Below, piece after piece: positions 63,499-64,000 of a DNA stretch of 64,000 bases. Location: contig NCHD01000008.1 in the NCBI GenBank assembly GCA_002257045.1, positions 1 through 64,000 of the forward strand, given 5' to 3'. Position 1 is the stretch's first letter. Each line of letters opens with the position of its first letter. The translations under genes were made by a program, and so were the position numbers. The DNA is from Hydrogenophilales bacterium 16-61-112 (GTDB taxonomy: Bacteria; Pseudomonadota; Gammaproteobacteria; Burkholderiales; Thiobacillaceae). Below the pieces are notes generated by a model that saw nothing but the letters and a program-made list of their open reading frames with translations, was not told the DNA's origin and did not search any database.

Positions 63499-64000
63499 AT
63501 GAGCGAATCTGGCGCGCATCCGCGCATCCGTTCCTATGTGCTGCGCGCCGGGCGCGTCGGCCCTGGCCAGGCGCGAGCACTGGCCGAAATCGGGCCGCAG
63601 TGCATGCTGTCCTATCAGGCAGGGCTGCTTGACCTTGACGCGGCCTTCGGTCGTGCCGTCCCGCATATTCTGGAAATCGGTTTTGGCATGGGCGAGGGCC
63701 TGGCTGAAATTGCTGCTGCCCATCCTGAAAACGACTACCTTGGGGTCGAGGTACATACCCCGGGCGTCGGCGCGTTGCTCAAGCAGGTGGGCGAGCGGGG
63801 CCTCACCAACGTTCGGGTCATCCAGCACGATGCAGTGGAGGTGCTGACGCGGATGCTCGCGCCGGACAGCCTCGCCGGTATCCATATCTTTTTTCCCGAC
63901 CCCTGGCATAAAAAACGCCATCACAAGCGCCGCCTGATTCAGTCGCCGCTGGTCGCTTTGCTGGCCAGCCGCACCCAGCCGGGGGGCTATATTCATCTGG
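63499..64000 (+). CDS. trmB: tRNA (guanine-N7)-methyltransferase TrmB, cut by window end
   Basis: TrmB methylates G46 of tRNAs. About 167 residues are visible: [40 protein letters not shown] (SAM-binding motif), [11 protein letters not shown], and the active-site block [19 protein letters not shown]. The gene runs off the right edge at base 64000. It follows thiG by three bases, so thiS-thiG-trmB is probably one transcript. Confidence 0.95.
   Translation, partial: MSESGAHPRIRSYVLRAGRVGPGQARALAEIGPQCMLSYQAGLLDLDAAFGRAVPHILEIGFGMGEGLAEIAAAHPENDYLGVEVHTPGVGALLKQVGERGLTNVRVIQHDAVEVLTRMLAPDSLAGIHIFFPDPWHKKRHHKRRLIQSPLVALLASRTQPGGYIHL

Overview
The window is high-GC chromosomal DNA from a betaproteobacterium. 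A sulfur-oxidising, Thiobacillus-like member of the Nitrosomonadales is the best guess. This rests on a periplasmic alpha-carbonic anhydrase, a DsrC/TusE-like protein, a TakP-type TRAP transporter, Coq7, PEP-CTERM proteins, paired DUF1631 proteins and the glyA-nrdR-ribD and pmbA/darP neighbourhoods. No phage, plasmid, CRISPR or insertion-sequence genes were recognised; the coordinates are dense core chromosome with accessory envelope and signalling modules.

Layout. 1-5.3 kb: the 3' part of a frameshifted yhdP, a nitrilase-family amidase, tldD, and a lower-GC helix-hairpin-helix gene bracketed by inverted repeats. 5.6-9.9 kb: ribD, carbonic anhydrase, nrdR, glyA and a broken membrane-protein gene, all on the minus strand. 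10-17.9 kb: TRAP binding protein, coq7, small conserved genes, ygiQ, FKBP, and the TRAP permease genes with a coupled SGNH esterase. 18-31.4 kb: two GGDEF/EAL proteins, pmbA (tldE), darP, mogA, corA and a thioredoxin/beta-propeller pair. 31.6-38.8 kb: a surface-glycan cluster with an O-antigen-ligase-like protein, two GT25, two GT10-like and one other glycosyltransferase, plus a phosphomannomutase. 38.9-46.3 kb: an ECF sigma factor/cupin system with DUF4331, TPR, PEP-CTERM and DUF4394 genes. 46.4-50.2 kb: a BcsA-like synthase with BcsS and a frameshifted PEP-CTERM gene. 50.3-57.5 kb: ilvE, then a cluster of PstS-like protein, porin, GGDEF/EAL protein and DsrC-like protein, then mutY. 57.5-64 kb: two DUF1631 genes with a cyclic di-GMP-I riboswitch between them, tRNA-Gly, thiS, thiG and trmB (cut by the window end).

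Two regulatory themes stand out. The first is cyclic di-GMP: three GGDEF/EAL proteins, two of them genetically coupled to periplasmic ligand-binding proteins, a PilZ-bearing cellulose-synthase-like enzyme, and a GEMM-I riboswitch in front of a DUF1631 gene. The second is an apparent ECF-sigma regulon: the same promoter-like pair (GCATCC, spacer of 16-17, CGTA) lies before the sigma gene, before the divergent DUF4394 PEP-CTERM gene, and before the DUF4331-TPR-PEP-CTERM operon.

A third observation is structural. Several genes carry small indels. A 7-bp tandem duplication breaks one PEP-CTERM gene, and a repeat with a 16-bp period sits at the yhdP frameshift. One base appears missing in a membrane-protein gene, and two neighbouring gene pairs (DUF302/DUF2288 and mogA/EI24) look fused by loss of the spacer. 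These may be real decay, slipped-strand events or assembly error; the sequence alone cannot decide.
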